Positions 1-8,550 of a stretch of 64,000 nt of DNA are shown here, piece after piece. The notes beneath the pieces were generated by a model that saw only the letters and a program-made list of their open reading frames with translations, had not been told where the DNA came from and made no database searches. The DNA is from Roseburia intestinalis L1-82. Its GTDB lineage: Bacteria; Bacillota; Clostridia; Lachnospirales; Lachnospiraceae. Positions within the stretch are counted from its first letter, which is position 1. Every line of letters begins with the position of its first letter. Both the position numbers and the translations under genes were made by a program. The DNA is taken from NCBI RefSeq assembly GCF_900537995.1, contig NZ_LR027880.1, forward strand, positions 4,381,501 to 4,445,500. Reading direction: 5' to 3'.

Positions 1-152
1 ACGATCACATTCGGGGATACGACCTCAGGACCTTCCGGCCAGTATTCTGCCGCATAGACCGGGATACACATACTTCCGGTCAGCAGTATCATTCCAAGCA
101 GTAAACATAAGAAGCTGGTTATTTTATGATTTCTATCTATTTTATATCTCAT
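1..152 (-). CDS. Secreted D-alanyl-D-alanine carboxypeptidase, N-terminal part only
   Basis: The gene runs off the left edge, so only about 50 residues are visible. From the ATG at 152 there is a basic start (MRYKIDRNHK), a hydrophobic core and a probable cleavage site near VYAAEYW, that is, a Sec signal peptide. The mature start (EYWPEGPEVVSPNVIV) resembles the beginning of clostridial S11 D,D-carboxypeptidases, which trim peptidoglycan stem peptides outside the membrane. An AGGAG lies upstream with a long spacing of about 15 nt. The secretion signal is seen directly. The enzyme assignment is inferred from the short mature start because no catalytic motif is inside the window. It is divergent from trmB. 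Confidence 0.55.
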   Translation of the reverse strand, partial: MRYKIDRNHKITSFLCLLLGMILLTGSMCIPVYAAEYWPEGPEVVSPNVI

Positions 153-401
153 TTTTTAATAAGTAATCTCCTGATTTATAAGTACATCTTTGCTAGTATC
201 AGTATAAACTTTGAAAAAAATACATGCAACCTTTATGCGCAAATTTTCTTTTAAGGTTTTCTTAAAATAATGCTACTTTTTTTCATTGTTTTATTGTAAA
301 ATACCTCTGTGTGCTTTTTGCACACTTTTCTGTATGAAAATAATTTTTTCGGACAACGATTTTCTGTACACTTTACAACGAAAGGCAGGATTATAACTTA
401 T

Positions 402-1040
402 ATGCGATTAAGAAATATCCCAGGTGCTGATGAAGCAATTTTAAACAGTGAATACTGCATCAAGGAACCAGAGTCAAAAAAAGGGAACTGGCAGTCAGTT
501 TTTTCTTCCACCCAGCCTCTCCATATTGAAATTGGAATGGGAAAAGGCCGTTTTATCATGGATATGGCTGCGGCGCACCCGGACATCAATTACCTCGGTA
601 TCGAACGCTATTCGAGTGTACTTTTACGTGCGCTTCAGAAAATGGAAGAAACTCCTATGCCAAACTTAAGATTCATCTGCATGGACGCCGCTGATGTCAC
701 AGAGGTTTTTGCCAAAGATGAAGTTTCCCGCATTTATCTGAACTTTTCAGATCCCTGGCCGAAAGACCGTCATGCAAAACGCCGTCTTACCTCCCGTCAG
801 TTTTTTGCGCGTTACGATGCCATTTTAAAACCGGATGGCAGACTGGAGTTTAAGACCGATAATCAGGATCTCTTTACCTTTTCCTTAGAAGAAATCCCGG
901 AAGCCGGATGGCATTTAGATGCCTCCACCCGAGATCTCCATCATGATTCTGTTTTAAATGAAGGAAATATTATGACAGAGTACGAAGAAAAATTCTCCTC
1001 AAAAGGAAATCCGATCTGTAAACTCATTGCCTCCCGCTAA
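402..1040 (+). CDS. trmB: tRNA (guanine-N7)-methyltransferase
   Basis: TrmB uses S-adenosylmethionine to make m7G46 in the variable loop of tRNAs. The 212-residue product has the SAM-binding loop EIGMGKGRFI and the family signature NFSDPWPKDRHAKRR, and its length is typical of the family. I start it at the ATG at 402 (MRLRNIPGADEAIL), where family homology begins. The frame is open further upstream to 309, but those 31 residues look like non-coding leader. A purine-rich AAAGGCAGGA lies about 12 nt upstream. The gene stands alone and is closed by a strong hairpin terminator. Confidence 0.93.
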   Translation: MRLRNIPGADEAILNSEYCIKEPESKKGNWQSVFSSTQPLHIEIGMGKGRFIMDMAAAHPDINYLGIERYSSVLLRALQKMEETPMPNLRFICMDAADVTEVFAKDEVSRIYLNFSDPWPKDRHAKRRLTSRQFFARYDAILKPDGRLEFKTDNQDLFTFSLEEIPEAGWHLDASTRDLHHDSVLNEGNIMTEYEEKFSSKGNPICKLIASR

Positions 1041-1072
1041 TTGCATGTTGTATACAATTTATTGACAAAAAA

Positions 1073-1126
1073 ACAGAGCCGCCGTAATTTTGATCTTGTT
1101 TTCAAAATTATGGCGGCTCTGTTTCT
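1073..1126. terminator. Intrinsic terminator after trmB, possibly bidirectional
   Basis: A long inverted repeat (ACAGAGCCGCCGTAATTTTGA against its near-complement ending GGCGGCTCTGT) is followed by a short T-run. It closes trmB. The A-rich left flank could let it also act on the minus strand. Confidence 0.85.
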
Positions 1127-1170
1127 TATGGGTAATTTTATATTGGAGATCACACAGTAAAGATTGAACA

Positions 1171-1216
1171 AAAAAAAGCACCAACCCCATAGCCATCTGC
1201 TATAAAATCGGTACTT
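1171..1216 (-). terminator. Intrinsic terminator for tRNA-Lys(CUU)
   Basis: On the minus strand, just downstream of the tRNA, AAGTACC pairs with GGTGCTT. The stem continues through several G-T wobbles to ATAGC/GCTAT, about 18 pairs, and is followed by at least eight T residues. Confidence 0.85.
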
Positions 1217-1221
1217 CGTAA

Positions 1222-1294
1222 TGCGCCACCAGGGGTTCGAACCCTGGACACCCTGATTAAGAGTCAGGTGCTCTGCCAGCTGAGCTAGTGGCGC
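1222..1294 (-). tRNA. tRNA-Lys (anticodon CUU)
   Basis: The minus strand folds as a complete 73-nt cloverleaf. The acceptor stem is GCGCCAC/GTGGCGC and the D-arm contains AGCTCAGCTGGCAGAGC. The anticodon stem is CCTGA/TCAGG with loop CTCTTAA (anticodon CTT), and the T-loop is TTCGAAC. The discriminator is A and CCA is not encoded. A wobble-rich terminator follows directly. Confidence 0.95.
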
Positions 1295-1476
1295 ATATGT
1301 TTATCTCTCGTGAACACAAATGATATTATATATTAAATTTTTTAAAATTGCAAGTGTTTTTTTAGAAAATCTTCATTTTTTTCATTGGCGGATTTTCTAT
1401 TCTGTGGTATTTTATTCATGGACTGAAAAACGCACTTTTTTAGTCTATCAAATTTAAAGGAGGTCACTCATTTATC

Positions 1477-2697
1477 ATGCGTGTTGATGAAAGACTATTA
1501 AAATATGTTTCCTATTGGACTACTTCGAGTGAAGATTCCGATACGATTCCTTCTACGGACAGACAATTTAACCTGGCAAAAGAATTAGAAAAAGAATTAC
1601 TTGATCTTGGTTTACAGAAAGTAACACTGACAGACCACTGTTACATCTACGGCCTGATCCCGGCTACCCCTGGATACGAAGACAAAAAAGCGGTCGGCTT
1701 TATTTCCCATATGGATACGGCACCTGATTTTTCCGGTGAAAATGTCAAACCCCAGATCATTCCGGATTACAACGGTGAGGATGTTATTTTAAAAGGAACC
1801 GGTGACGTTTTAAAAACATCTGATTTTCCGGAATTGAAAACTTTAAAGGGCAGAACCCTGATCACGACAGACGGCACAACTCTGCTTGGTGCAGACGATA
1901 AGGCAGGCGTTGCTGAGATCATGACTGCTGCTGAACAGCTCATCTCCTCTGACATTCCACACGGCGATATCTGGATCGGGTTTACACCGGATGAGGAAGT
2001 CGGACGTGGTGCGGATCTGTTTGATCTTGACTACTTTAAAGCAGATTTTGCTTACACGGTAGATGGCGATTACGAGGGTGAAGTTGCCTATGAAAACTTT
2101 AATGCCGCAAGCGCAGTTTTCGCTGTCAAAGGCGTGAATGTCCACCCTGGTGAGGCGAAAGATATCATGGTCAATGCCGCTCTCGTTGCATGTGAGATCC
2201 AGTCTCAGCTTCCTCCAATGGAAACGCCTGCCCACACCGAGGGAAGAGAAGGTTTCTATCATCTGACCGATATGTCCGGCGACGTTGCCGCAGCAACTCT
2301 TTCCTACATCATTCGTGATCACGATAAAGTGATGTTTGAAACACGTCAGAAAAAAATGCAGGAAATCGCAGATTCCATGAACCAAAAATACGGTGTCGGA
2401 ACTGTTACACTGACTATCCACGATTCCTACGCAAATATGTTGGAAATCATTGAGAAAAATACTTATGTTGTGGATATCGCAAAGAAAGCTATTTCTTCTG
2501 TTGGTCTTGAACCAATCTCACGTCCGGTACGCGGCGGTACCGACGGCGCGCGTTTAAGCTTTATGGGACTTCCGTGCCCGAATCTTGGCACAGGCGGTTA
2601 CGGTTTCCACGGTCCATTCGAACACATCAGTGTGGAGGGAATGAAAACTGCTGTAGCTGTAATCAAAGAGATCGTGCGCATTACCGCAGAGCTTTGA
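1477..2697 (+). CDS. pepT: Peptidase T (tripeptide aminopeptidase)
   Basis: A cytoplasmic M20-family zinc metallopeptidase that removes the N-terminal residue from tripeptides. The 406-residue length matches the family. Visible metal and catalytic motifs are SHMDTAPD, TTDGTTLLGADDKAG, FTPDEEVGRGAD and VDGDYEGE. Near the C-terminus RGGTDGARLSFMGLPCPNLGTGG breaks down into the usual RGGTDG substrate-binding loop and the following glycine-rich segment. The ribosome-binding site AAAGGAGG lies 12 nt before the ATG. The gene is monocistronic and shares its 3' terminator with the convergent gene. Confidence 0.95.
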   Translation: MRVDERLLKYVSYWTTSSEDSDTIPSTDRQFNLAKELEKELLDLGLQKVTLTDHCYIYGLIPATPGYEDKKAVGFISHMDTAPDFSGENVKPQIIPDYNGEDVILKGTGDVLKTSDFPELKTLKGRTLITTDGTTLLGADDKAGVAEIMTAAEQLISSDIPHGDIWIGFTPDEEVGRGADLFDLDYFKADFAYTVDGDYEGEVAYENFNAASAVFAVKGVNVHPGEAKDIMVNAALVACEIQSQLPPMETPAHTEGREGFYHLTDMSGDVAAATLSYIIRDHDKVMFETRQKKMQEIADSMNQKYGVGTVTLTIHDSYANMLEIIEKNTYVVDIAKKAISSVGLEPISRPVRGGTDGARLSFMGLPCPNLGTGGYGFHGPFEHISVEGMKTAVAVIKEIVRITAEL

Positions 2698-2711
2698 TGA
2701 CCAAATGCCAA

Positions 2712-2756
2712 AAAGGGCGTGTGAAAAAGTAAGAATCATTTTTTCACACGCCCTTT
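2712..2756. terminator. Bidirectional terminator between pepT and the acidic-repeat gene
   Basis: AAAGGGCGTGTGAAAAA pairs with TTTTTTCACACGCCCTTT. The stem has A-rich and T-rich flanks suited to termination of both convergent genes. Confidence 0.9.
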
Positions 2757-2795
2757 CAAATACATCTTTAATTGCGTTTTACTTATGATGCATTT

Positions 2796-4508
2796 CTATA
2801 AATTTGCGATCAACGCTGCAATTTCATCCGGTGTCATGATCTTATTTGGATTGCTCATATCTGCCATGGATGAAGACGCTTCCTGTGCCGGTACTTCTTC
2901 GATGACTGACTCATCTGCAGATACCGGGATTTCTTCCGTAACGGTTGTCTCTTCCGGAATTTTTACTTCTTCAATCACTGACTCATCCGCAGATACCGGA
3001 ATTTCTTCTGTCAAAGTTACTGCATCCGTATCCGGCTCTACTGTTGCTTCCTCCGTAATCGGAACTTCTTCCGCTTCCACTTCTTCTACCGGTTCTGCCT
3101 GCACCTCCTCCACGGCTGATGCAGCATCGTTCAAATCATCAAAAACCGGCATCTCGCCGATTGACGGTTCCTCATCTATCAGGGATGTATCGGCTGCTTC
3201 CGGCTCTTCCTCTTCCATTAACGGCATCTCGCCGATTGACGGTTCCTCATCTATCAGGGATGTATCGGCTGCTTCCGGCTCTTCCTCTTCCATTAACGGC
3301 ATCTCGCCGATTGACGGTTCCTCATCTATCAGGGATGTATCGGCTGCTTCCGGTTCTTCTTCATCCATTAATGGCATTTCGCCGATTACCGGTTCCTCAT
3401 CCAGATCTCCGCCGTCAGTTAAATCCGGGAGTTCTGTTTCTGATAATTCTTCTCCCAATGTTGGCAGTTCCATATTAGACAGATCTTCATCCATTGCCGG
3501 CATTCCCAGATCCGGCAACTCTTCATCTTCTGTCGGCACTCCAAGATCCGGCAGCTCTTCATCTTCTGTCGGCATTCCTGAATCCGGCAACTCTTCATCT
3601 TCTGTCGGCATTCCTGAATCCGGCAACTCTTCACTTTCTGTCGGCATTCCATGATCCGGCAACTCTTCATCTTCTGTCGGCATTCCATGATCCGGTAATT
3701 CTTCACTTTCTGCCGGCATTCCTGGATCCGGTAATTCTTCATCCATTGCCGGGGAAACAGCTGCCATAACCGGCACTTCCGCAGCAGGATTCTCCTTTAC
3801 TGAACCAACAGCCTGACTTACCGCCTCTTTCACATAAGTATGTATCTGCTCTATGGCAGATGCAAGTTCTTTCTCCAATGTGTCATGAATCATATTTGAC
3901 AAAACATCCTGCATGTCACTCTGCAGTGATTCTTTGACATCATTTAAATTATCAAGAACTAATTTCTGACTTTGCGTCAATTCCTGTAATTTTTCATCCA
4001 TCAGGTTTCTCTGCATGTCCATGATCTGCTGACTGTTTTCAGAAAGCTTTTCTTCTACTTCCAGCGTCTTTTCAATTACCTGCTCATTCGAATGCATAAG
4101 AGCATCTGTATTTTCTTTATTGCGTGCAAGCGTCAGCTTTGCAATTGCCTTCTGTGCCGTAATGATCTCATCCGCTGGAACTGCAACTTTTTCTCCGATA
4201 TTATCTATCTTTTCCGCTAACTTTTTCTGCATCAGATAATTGGCTTTTCCTGTACGCAGCAGTTCTTCTACCTGTTCATCCAAATGGGCTTTTTCCTCAT
4301 TTTTCATCCTATGGATATATGTGACAAGCAAACCTGTCCACACTAAAATAAGCGCTGCAATAATACCAACAACCATCATTTTTGATGCATTTTTCAAAAC
4401 TAAATACAGATCAATCCACAAAAATGGTATCAATATCGATGATATAAAAATCATAATACGATTGACATCTATCTTCTTTGGTTTCTTTAATGAATTGTCT
4501 TTTGCCAT
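2796..4508 (-). CDS. Membrane-anchored coiled-coil protein with tandem acidic repeats (unknown function)
   Basis: I do not recognise this gene. The ATG at 4508 (MAKDNSLKKPKKID) is preceded 7 nt upstream by GGGAGG, so I prefer it to the ATG ten codons earlier. The 570-residue product has a basic N-terminus and two membrane helices at about residues 18-38 and 45-65. A long charged, heptad-like region at about 75-240 probably forms a coiled coil. An extremely acidic, proline-containing tail of two tandem repeat families follows: about seven 12-residue units of type EELPDxGMPTED, then three or more 25-residue units containing EAADTSLIDEEPSIGEMPLM. The C-terminus ends with a less repetitive motif, MTPDEIAALIANL. 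The topology suggests a cytoplasmic tail hung on a membrane hairpin, possibly a scaffold or polar-organising protein; that is inference. Confidence 0.75.
   Translation of the reverse strand: MAKDNSLKKPKKIDVNRIMIFISSILIPFLWIDLYLVLKNASKMMVVGIIAALILVWTGLLVTYIHRMKNEEKAHLDEQVEELLRTGKANYLMQKKLAEKIDNIGEKVAVPADEIITAQKAIAKLTLARNKENTDALMHSNEQVIEKTLEVEEKLSENSQQIMDMQRNLMDEKLQELTQSQKLVLDNLNDVKESLQSDMQDVLSNMIHDTLEKELASAIEQIHTYVKEAVSQAVGSVKENPAAEVPVMAAVSPAMDEELPDPGMPAESEELPDHGMPTEDEELPDHGMPTESEELPDSGMPTEDEELPDSGMPTEDEELPDLGVPTEDEELPDLGMPAMDEDLSNMELPTLGEELSETELPDLTDGGDLDEEPVIGEMPLMDEEEPEAADTSLIDEEPSIGEMPLMEEEEPEAADTSLIDEEPSIGEMPLMEEEEPEAADTSLIDEEPSIGEMPVFDDLNDAASAVEEVQAEPVEEVEAEEVPITEEATVEPDTDAVTLTEEIPVSADESVIEEVKIPEETTVTEEIPVSADESVIEEVPAQEASSSMADMSNPNKIMTPDEIAALIANL
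3150..3399. repeat. 75-bp in-frame tandem repeat (three full units plus a partial)
   Basis: Units begin at 3150, 3225 and 3300, with a diverged partial at 3375. Each encodes a 25-residue acidic module. The first two units look almost identical at DNA level, which implies recent duplication or homogenisation. Confidence 0.9.
3501..3752. repeat. 36-bp in-frame tandem repeat (about seven units)
   Basis: Units recur every 36 bp from 3501 (3537, 3573, 3609, 3645, 3681, 3717). Each encodes a variant of the 12-residue module EELPDxGMPTED. Unit-to-unit differences are mostly one or two codons. Confidence 0.88.
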
Positions 4509-4626
4509 AACAGAACCTCCCGCTTTTTGCACTATCATGCATGGATTTATACTCTATATTTTAACACATTAAAACAAGCCTGAAAACATCCATTATAAAA
4601 TATTTACATCCCGTCACTTATCCGTT

Positions 4627-4760
4627 GTTACTGTTCACTCGTACCTCGTTCCAGTAACGGATTTTGCCGATGCTTCGCATTCCAAATCGGCAAAATCTGC
4701 TGCCACCACTGTATCATACGGCATTTTCAGTTCAGAAAATGCCTGCCTGTGAACAGTAAC
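4627..4760. repeat. Composite intergenic inverted-repeat element (three nested palindromes)
   Basis: Perfect 12-bp outer arms GTTACTGTTCAC (4627-4638) and GTGAACAGTAAC (4749-4760) enclose two hairpins. One is GATTTTGCCGAT (4660-4671) with ATCGGCAAAATC (4686-4697). The other is GGCATTTTC (4720-4728) with GAAAATGCC (4735-4743). As RNA it would fold as a three-way junction. The right arm overlaps the stop codon of the following MATE gene. It could be a mobile intergenic repeat or a 3'-end processing/termination element. I saw only one copy here. Confidence 0.7.
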
Positions 4761-6118
4761 TATCCGTTCGCAACACTGTTACAGACTGTTGAAACCGGCC
4801 ATGATTTTCTAAGTGCCATATAAGAAATCAGAAAATTTGCAAACCAGCCGGCAGGTACAGCAAGCCAGACAAATGCAATGCCAAAACATGGTGCAAAAAT
4901 CATGGCAACAGACAGGCGGATCGCAAGGTTAACTATATTGGCAATGAGAAATGGGCGCATAATCCCAAGTCCACGCAGAACTCCATCTGTTGCCATCTTA
5001 ATACCCATGAAGATGAAAAAACAGCCAAGCCATCTCATATAATCCCCGGACACCTGATATGCTAAGTCAGTTCCATCTTTACCCAGGAATAATGAAGAAA
5101 TCTGTGTGTACATGGTTTCAATAACTACAAATGCAAGAATTGCGAAACACAGGTCTAATACCAGCGCAGCGTGATATCCTTTTTTGATGCGGTTAATTTT
5201 CTTTGCACCAAGATTCTGTGAGACATACGGTGAAACCGCATTGCCGATGGACACAAATATCAACGAAAAAACATTCTCTACTCTCATTGTTGCCGCATAA
5301 CCTGCGAGTGCCTGTGTACCAAATGGATTTACAACTGCCTGTACGATCATCATACCAATTGACACTGTGGACTGCTGGAGAATCGACGGTACAGCAATTT
5401 TGAGCATCAAATGTAATTCCTGACCATCAAACCACTGAAATTGACTCTTATATTGACGCATCCGGCAAAAGAAAATCAGAAATGAAAATACCGCAGAAAT
5501 CCCCTGTGCAATAAGGGTTGCAAGAGCTGCCCCGAACACACCGAGACCAAGTCCTGCCACCATCCAAAGATCCATAAGAATATTTAAAATAGAAGAAAAT
5601 ATCAAAAGACCCAATGGTATTTTTGATTCTCCAATTGAGTTAAACATCGTTGAAAAAATATTATACATAAACAGAAATGGAAATCCTGCGAAATAAATGC
5701 GGAGATACTGTACTGCTTCTTCCAGTATATCAGTTGGTGTCTGTAATAAATTCATCATTGAATGTGAAAAACAAAAACCAAAGCCACCCAGAAGCAGGCT
5801 TAAAATCAGAAAACTGACCAACGATGTTGACACAATTGTTTTCATTTTACCATAATCTCCGGCACCAAAATAGCGGCTTACGAGCACACCGGCACCGACA
5901 CCGGCACCTAATGCCACACAAATAAATACATTCGTTAGTGCAGCACAGGCACCGACAGCTGCAAGTGCAGAGGAACCGACAAACTGACCAACAATGATGG
6001 AATCAGCCATATTATACACTTGCTGAAAAAAACTGCCGAGAATCATCGGCATTGCAAATATTGTCAGTGCTTTAAGGGGCTCATCTGTGATTAAATATTC
6101 ATCTTTTGACATTATCAT
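4760..6118 (-). CDS. MATE family efflux transporter
   Basis: A polytopic membrane protein of about 452 residues with twelve predicted helices in two homologous halves. Typical MATE segments are visible: PMILGSFFQQVYNMADSIIV near the N-terminus and GALVSRYFGAG-like and GVLRGLGIMRP sequences later. Such proteins export organic cations, drugs or metabolites using Na+ or H+ gradients. I start it at 6118 (MIMSKDEYLIT), five nt after GGGAG; an ATG at 6112 is nearly as good. The upstream frame to 6160 overlaps a decayed gene and has no ribosome-binding site. Substrate is unknown. Confidence 0.85.
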   Translation of the reverse strand: MIMSKDEYLITDEPLKALTIFAMPMILGSFFQQVYNMADSIIVGQFVGSSALAAVGACAALTNVFICVALGAGVGAGVLVSRYFGAGDYGKMKTIVSTSLVSFLILSLLLGGFGFCFSHSMMNLLQTPTDILEEAVQYLRIYFAGFPFLFMYNIFSTMFNSIGESKIPLGLLIFSSILNILMDLWMVAGLGLGVFGAALATLIAQGISAVFSFLIFFCRMRQYKSQFQWFDGQELHLMLKIAVPSILQQSTVSIGMMIVQAVVNPFGTQALAGYAATMRVENVFSLIFVSIGNAVSPYVSQNLGAKKINRIKKGYHAALVLDLCFAILAFVVIETMYTQISSLFLGKDGTDLAYQVSGDYMRWLGCFFIFMGIKMATDGVLRGLGIMRPFLIANIVNLAIRLSVAMIFAPCFGIAFVWLAVPAGWFANFLISYMALRKSWPVSTVCNSVANG

Positions 6119-6156
6119 ATTTCTCCCTTTTCCCAGAGACTCTGCTCTGGCAAATT

Positions 6157-6599
6157 TCACAGATATTGTACCATAAATTTCAGCAAAAAGTCCTGTAATC
6201 TCGTGAAAACACCATCATCATATCCAAATGTTCTCTTTCCATGGACTTCCATACTTTCGGATACCTCCAGACAAGTGTCTGAAAACTTCTCCCACAGCCT
6301 GAATACCATAACCGGGGTAAATTGGCTCACACTGCCCCCTTCCCAGACACCATCCTTTTCCTGATATATAGCTGGTGTAAACTTTTCAGATTTTTTATTT
6401 TATCGTTATAGACAGTATTCACATGCTGTGCATATGGAAATATTTTCCCCGCTTCTTTCATTTCTGTAAATTGTTCTTTGTTATCAAAATGTCCTGTCAT
6501 TAGTTTTACAAATCTTTCTACATTCACTATAATTTCCTGCCTTTCTGCAGATATTACTGCTCTTAAAACATAAGCTGAAGCCCCATTACAATGATCCAC
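6157..6599 (-). pseudogene. Decayed small gene, split between two reading frames
   Basis: The first part (GTG at 6599, residues such as ERFVKLMTGHFDNKEQF and AQHVNTVYNDKI) stays in one frame to a stop at 6327. A second frame picks up near 6365 with DGVWEGGSVSQFTPVMV and then SESMEVHGKRTFGYDDG, ending in a TGA at 6157-6159. Both halves have protein-like composition and appear to be the two ends of one protein with the middle deleted plus a frameshift. I associate the pattern with a CpeT-like conserved family of Firmicutes, from memory and with low certainty. The first 37 nt overlap the end of the upstream membrane-protein gene, and no clear ribosome-binding site exists for the GTG. Confidence 0.55.
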
Positions 6600-7243
6600 A
6601 TATATGCGCAGGTCTTTGGTATCATTAATAATCCGACCTGCGGTTTTGTTTTACTGAACAGTGTTACCGGAAGATAACATCCAAAAGAAATAATGATGGC
6701 TGCAGCCATCCTCGTCATATGATATCCATATGTATTTCCGGAAATCAGATATAAGATCATTACACCTATACCGGTAACAGCAAAGACCGCATTTCTTATG
6801 ACAGATAATTTCATATTTCCTTCATCTGTACACCAGTTATTCTGCGGAAACATACAGATCACAATTCTGATAACCGCTGATATCCATATAACAACCTCAA
6901 TGACTACTGGTATTTTTAATTCCGGGAATGTATATTTCCATATATACATTAAAAGAATATAAAACATCGTCATTGTGATAGACGATACCTGCAATCCAAT
7001 TCCAAGCTGTCTCTTTATTTTATCATTGGTTCCACGTACAGCCCTTATAATTCTTGGCACCAGATGAAAAGCATCCCCTCCACAAAGTGTCAATGTCAGT
7101 ATTCCATATAGTACATACAGGATATTTCCTTTTGAGAATAAAAAAAATAAGGCTGCTGCTGCCAGATCAAAAGTCAGATACACTGCATCAAAGACTGCTT
7201 CCATCAAATCAGGAATCTGTGGTTTATAATTACTCTTTTTCAT
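6563..7243 (-). CDS. Integral membrane protein, seven or more helices, unknown function
   Basis: The 226-residue product is almost entirely hydrophobic, with about seven predicted transmembrane segments separated by short basic loops (for example IIRAVRGTNDKIKRQ). I do not recognise a catalytic motif. Its ATG overlaps the stop of the upstream MarR gene as ATGA, so the two are translationally coupled. It is therefore the likely main target of that regulator. It may be a stress- or drug-responsive membrane protein; that rests on context only. Confidence 0.7.
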   Translation of the reverse strand: MKKSNYKPQIPDLMEAVFDAVYLTFDLAAAALFFLFSKGNILYVLYGILTLTLCGGDAFHLVPRIIRAVRGTNDKIKRQLGIGLQVSSITMTMFYILLMYIWKYTFPELKIPVVIEVVIWISAVIRIVICMFPQNNWCTDEGNMKLSVIRNAVFAVTGIGVMILYLISGNTYGYHMTRMAAAIIISFGCYLPVTLFSKTKPQVGLLMIPKTCAYMWIIVMGLQLMF

Positions 7244-7674
7244 TTGCTCTCTCCTCTTAATAGTTCTTCCGCATTGTTACAAATTTTGTCAAATACATTC
7301 ATACACACATGCTTTTCTTCTTCTGTCAGCCCTCTTAAAACATTCTGTGCAAACTGTTTTTGTGCGTTTAATCCTGCGTCCACGATAAGTGCCGCATCAT
7401 CCAGAAGGACAATTTCAATATGTTTTTTATTATCTTTACTTTGTTTTCTTTTTATAAGACCTTTGTTTTCCAATTTTTTCAGTGAAGATGAAACATGTGA
7501 TTTCGTTGACTTTCTGATCCTTACTATTTCCGCTGCAGTATTATGATGTGGATTATTATGTAAAAACATAATTATATCGTATTCCATCTGTGTTAACTCA
7601 TATTGATCGCACACCTCGCCAGAAAGTAATTCATAATAGTTTGTAATCGTCTTATGCTTGTCCCAGAAATACAT
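7240..7674 (-). CDS. MarR family transcriptional regulator
   Basis: 144 residues with the winged helix-turn-helix of MarR proteins: YELTQMEYDIIMFLHNNP, then NTAAEIVRIRKSTKSHVSSS (recognition helix region), then the wing LIKRKQSKDNKKHIEIVLL. These dimeric regulators usually repress their own operon and respond to small aromatic or oxidative signals. AAGGAGG precedes the ATG. It heads a two-gene operon with a membrane protein and has a near-perfect sigma-A promoter with a short palindrome at the start site. Confidence 0.9.
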   Translation of the reverse strand: MYFWDKHKTITNYYELLSGEVCDQYELTQMEYDIIMFLHNNPHHNTAAEIVRIRKSTKSHVSSSLKKLENKGLIKRKQSKDNKKHIEIVLLDDAALIVDAGLNAQKQFAQNVLRGLTEEEKHVCMNVFDKICNNAEELLRGESK

Positions 7675-7689
7675 CTGCGCCTCCTTATT

Positions 7690-7733
7690 GTTCTTTTTAG
7701 AACGATTATAGGGTAATACTTCTGCTATGTCAA
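7690..7733 (-). promoter_or_regulatory. Consensus sigma-A promoter and candidate MarR operator
   Basis: On the minus strand a perfect -35 TTGACA (7728-7733) is separated by 17 bp from a perfect -10 TATAAT (7705-7710). Immediately downstream, over the expected start site, is GTTCT-N4-AGAAC (7690-7703). A repressor bound there would block this very strong promoter, which fits MarR autoregulation. Confidence 0.75.
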
Positions 7734-7800
7734 TTATTTTTTCTTCACAATACGCATTTGTCCAGCCCGTGATATATGATCAGCATTGCTTATGGTATTA

Positions 7801-7867
7801 AAAAGACCTTCTGCAGAAGCCTGTTTCATCCTTTGATGAATCCAGCTTTTTCCACAGAAGGTCTTTT
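7801..7867 (-). terminator. Terminator downstream of the ttdAB operon
   Basis: AAAAGACCTTCTG pairs with CAGAAGGTCTTTT across a loop of about 40 nt and is flanked by T-runs on either strand. It closes the minus-strand tartrate operon. Confidence 0.75.
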
Positions 7868-7899
7868 ATTTTTCTACACATATTTACTATGTTCGGATT

Positions 7900-8529
7900 T
7901 TATTTGATGAACCCGACCTGTTTGCTGATGATTTCGACCTGCTCATCTTTCTTTTTATTATATTCCACTTTCTTCTCTTCAAAGTAGTTTCTTCCATAAG
8001 AATCAATGGATACGATCAGTGGTCCAAATTCTTTTACATGGCAATGCCACAAAGTCTCAGGCATTCCCAGATCTTTCCACTGTGCCTCCACGATTTCTTC
8101 CACTTCTACTGCTGCCACGACTGCATTTCCTGCAGGAAATACACAATGGATTGCACCAAAGTCCTTGCAGGCTCTCTCGGTATTTTCCTTCATGCCGCCC
8201 TTGCCTACAATGACACGGACGCCTGTGGTCTCTACAAATTCATACTCAAACTTTTCCATTCTCATAGATGTCGTAGGGCCTACGGATACCATCTCGTATT
8301 TGTCATCTCCCAAGGGGCGGATAATCGGGCCGGCATGCAGGATTGCAGCATCTCTGACATCCACAGGAATCTCTCTTCCCTCTTCTACAACACGACGGTG
8401 TGCCACATCACGACAGGTTGTAATATCTCCTGTCAGGTATACAATATCTCCAATATGAATATCCTTTAAATCCTCTGCCGATACAGGTGTTACCAGAATT
8501 TTCTTACCATCTTTTATTTCTACTGCCAT
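7900..8529 (-). CDS. ttdB: L(+)-tartrate dehydratase beta subunit (class I fumarase-like)
   Basis: Forms with TtdA the oxygen-sensitive [4Fe-4S] hydro-lyase that dehydrates L-tartrate to oxaloacetate. The 209 residues follow E. coli TtdB closely along their length: [78 protein letters not shown]. The best alternative is the beta subunit of a class I fumarase. I favour tartrate because the gene set matches E. coli ttdR-ttdABT. GGGAG lies 10 nt before the ATG. It is 21 bp downstream of ttdA. Confidence 0.85.
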   Translation of the reverse strand: MAVEIKDGKKILVTPVSAEDLKDIHIGDIVYLTGDITTCRDVAHRRVVEEGREIPVDVRDAAILHAGPIIRPLGDDKYEMVSVGPTTSMRMEKFEYEFVETTGVRVIVGKGGMKENTERACKDFGAIHCVFPAGNAVVAAVEVEEIVEAQWKDLGMPETLWHCHVKEFGPLIVSIDSYGRNYFEEKKVEYNKKKDEQVEIISKQVGFIK

Positions 8530-8550
8530 AATTATTCTCTCCCTTCTGAA

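Noticed and set aside
2785..3654. Long Ser/Gly-rich open frame on the plus strand
   Set aside because: It is the antisense of the acidic-repeat gene; the repeats keep the complementary frame open.
3150..3752. Regularly spaced repeats considered as a CRISPR array
   Set aside because: Units are contiguous in-frame coding repeats without unique spacers, and no cas genes are present in the window.
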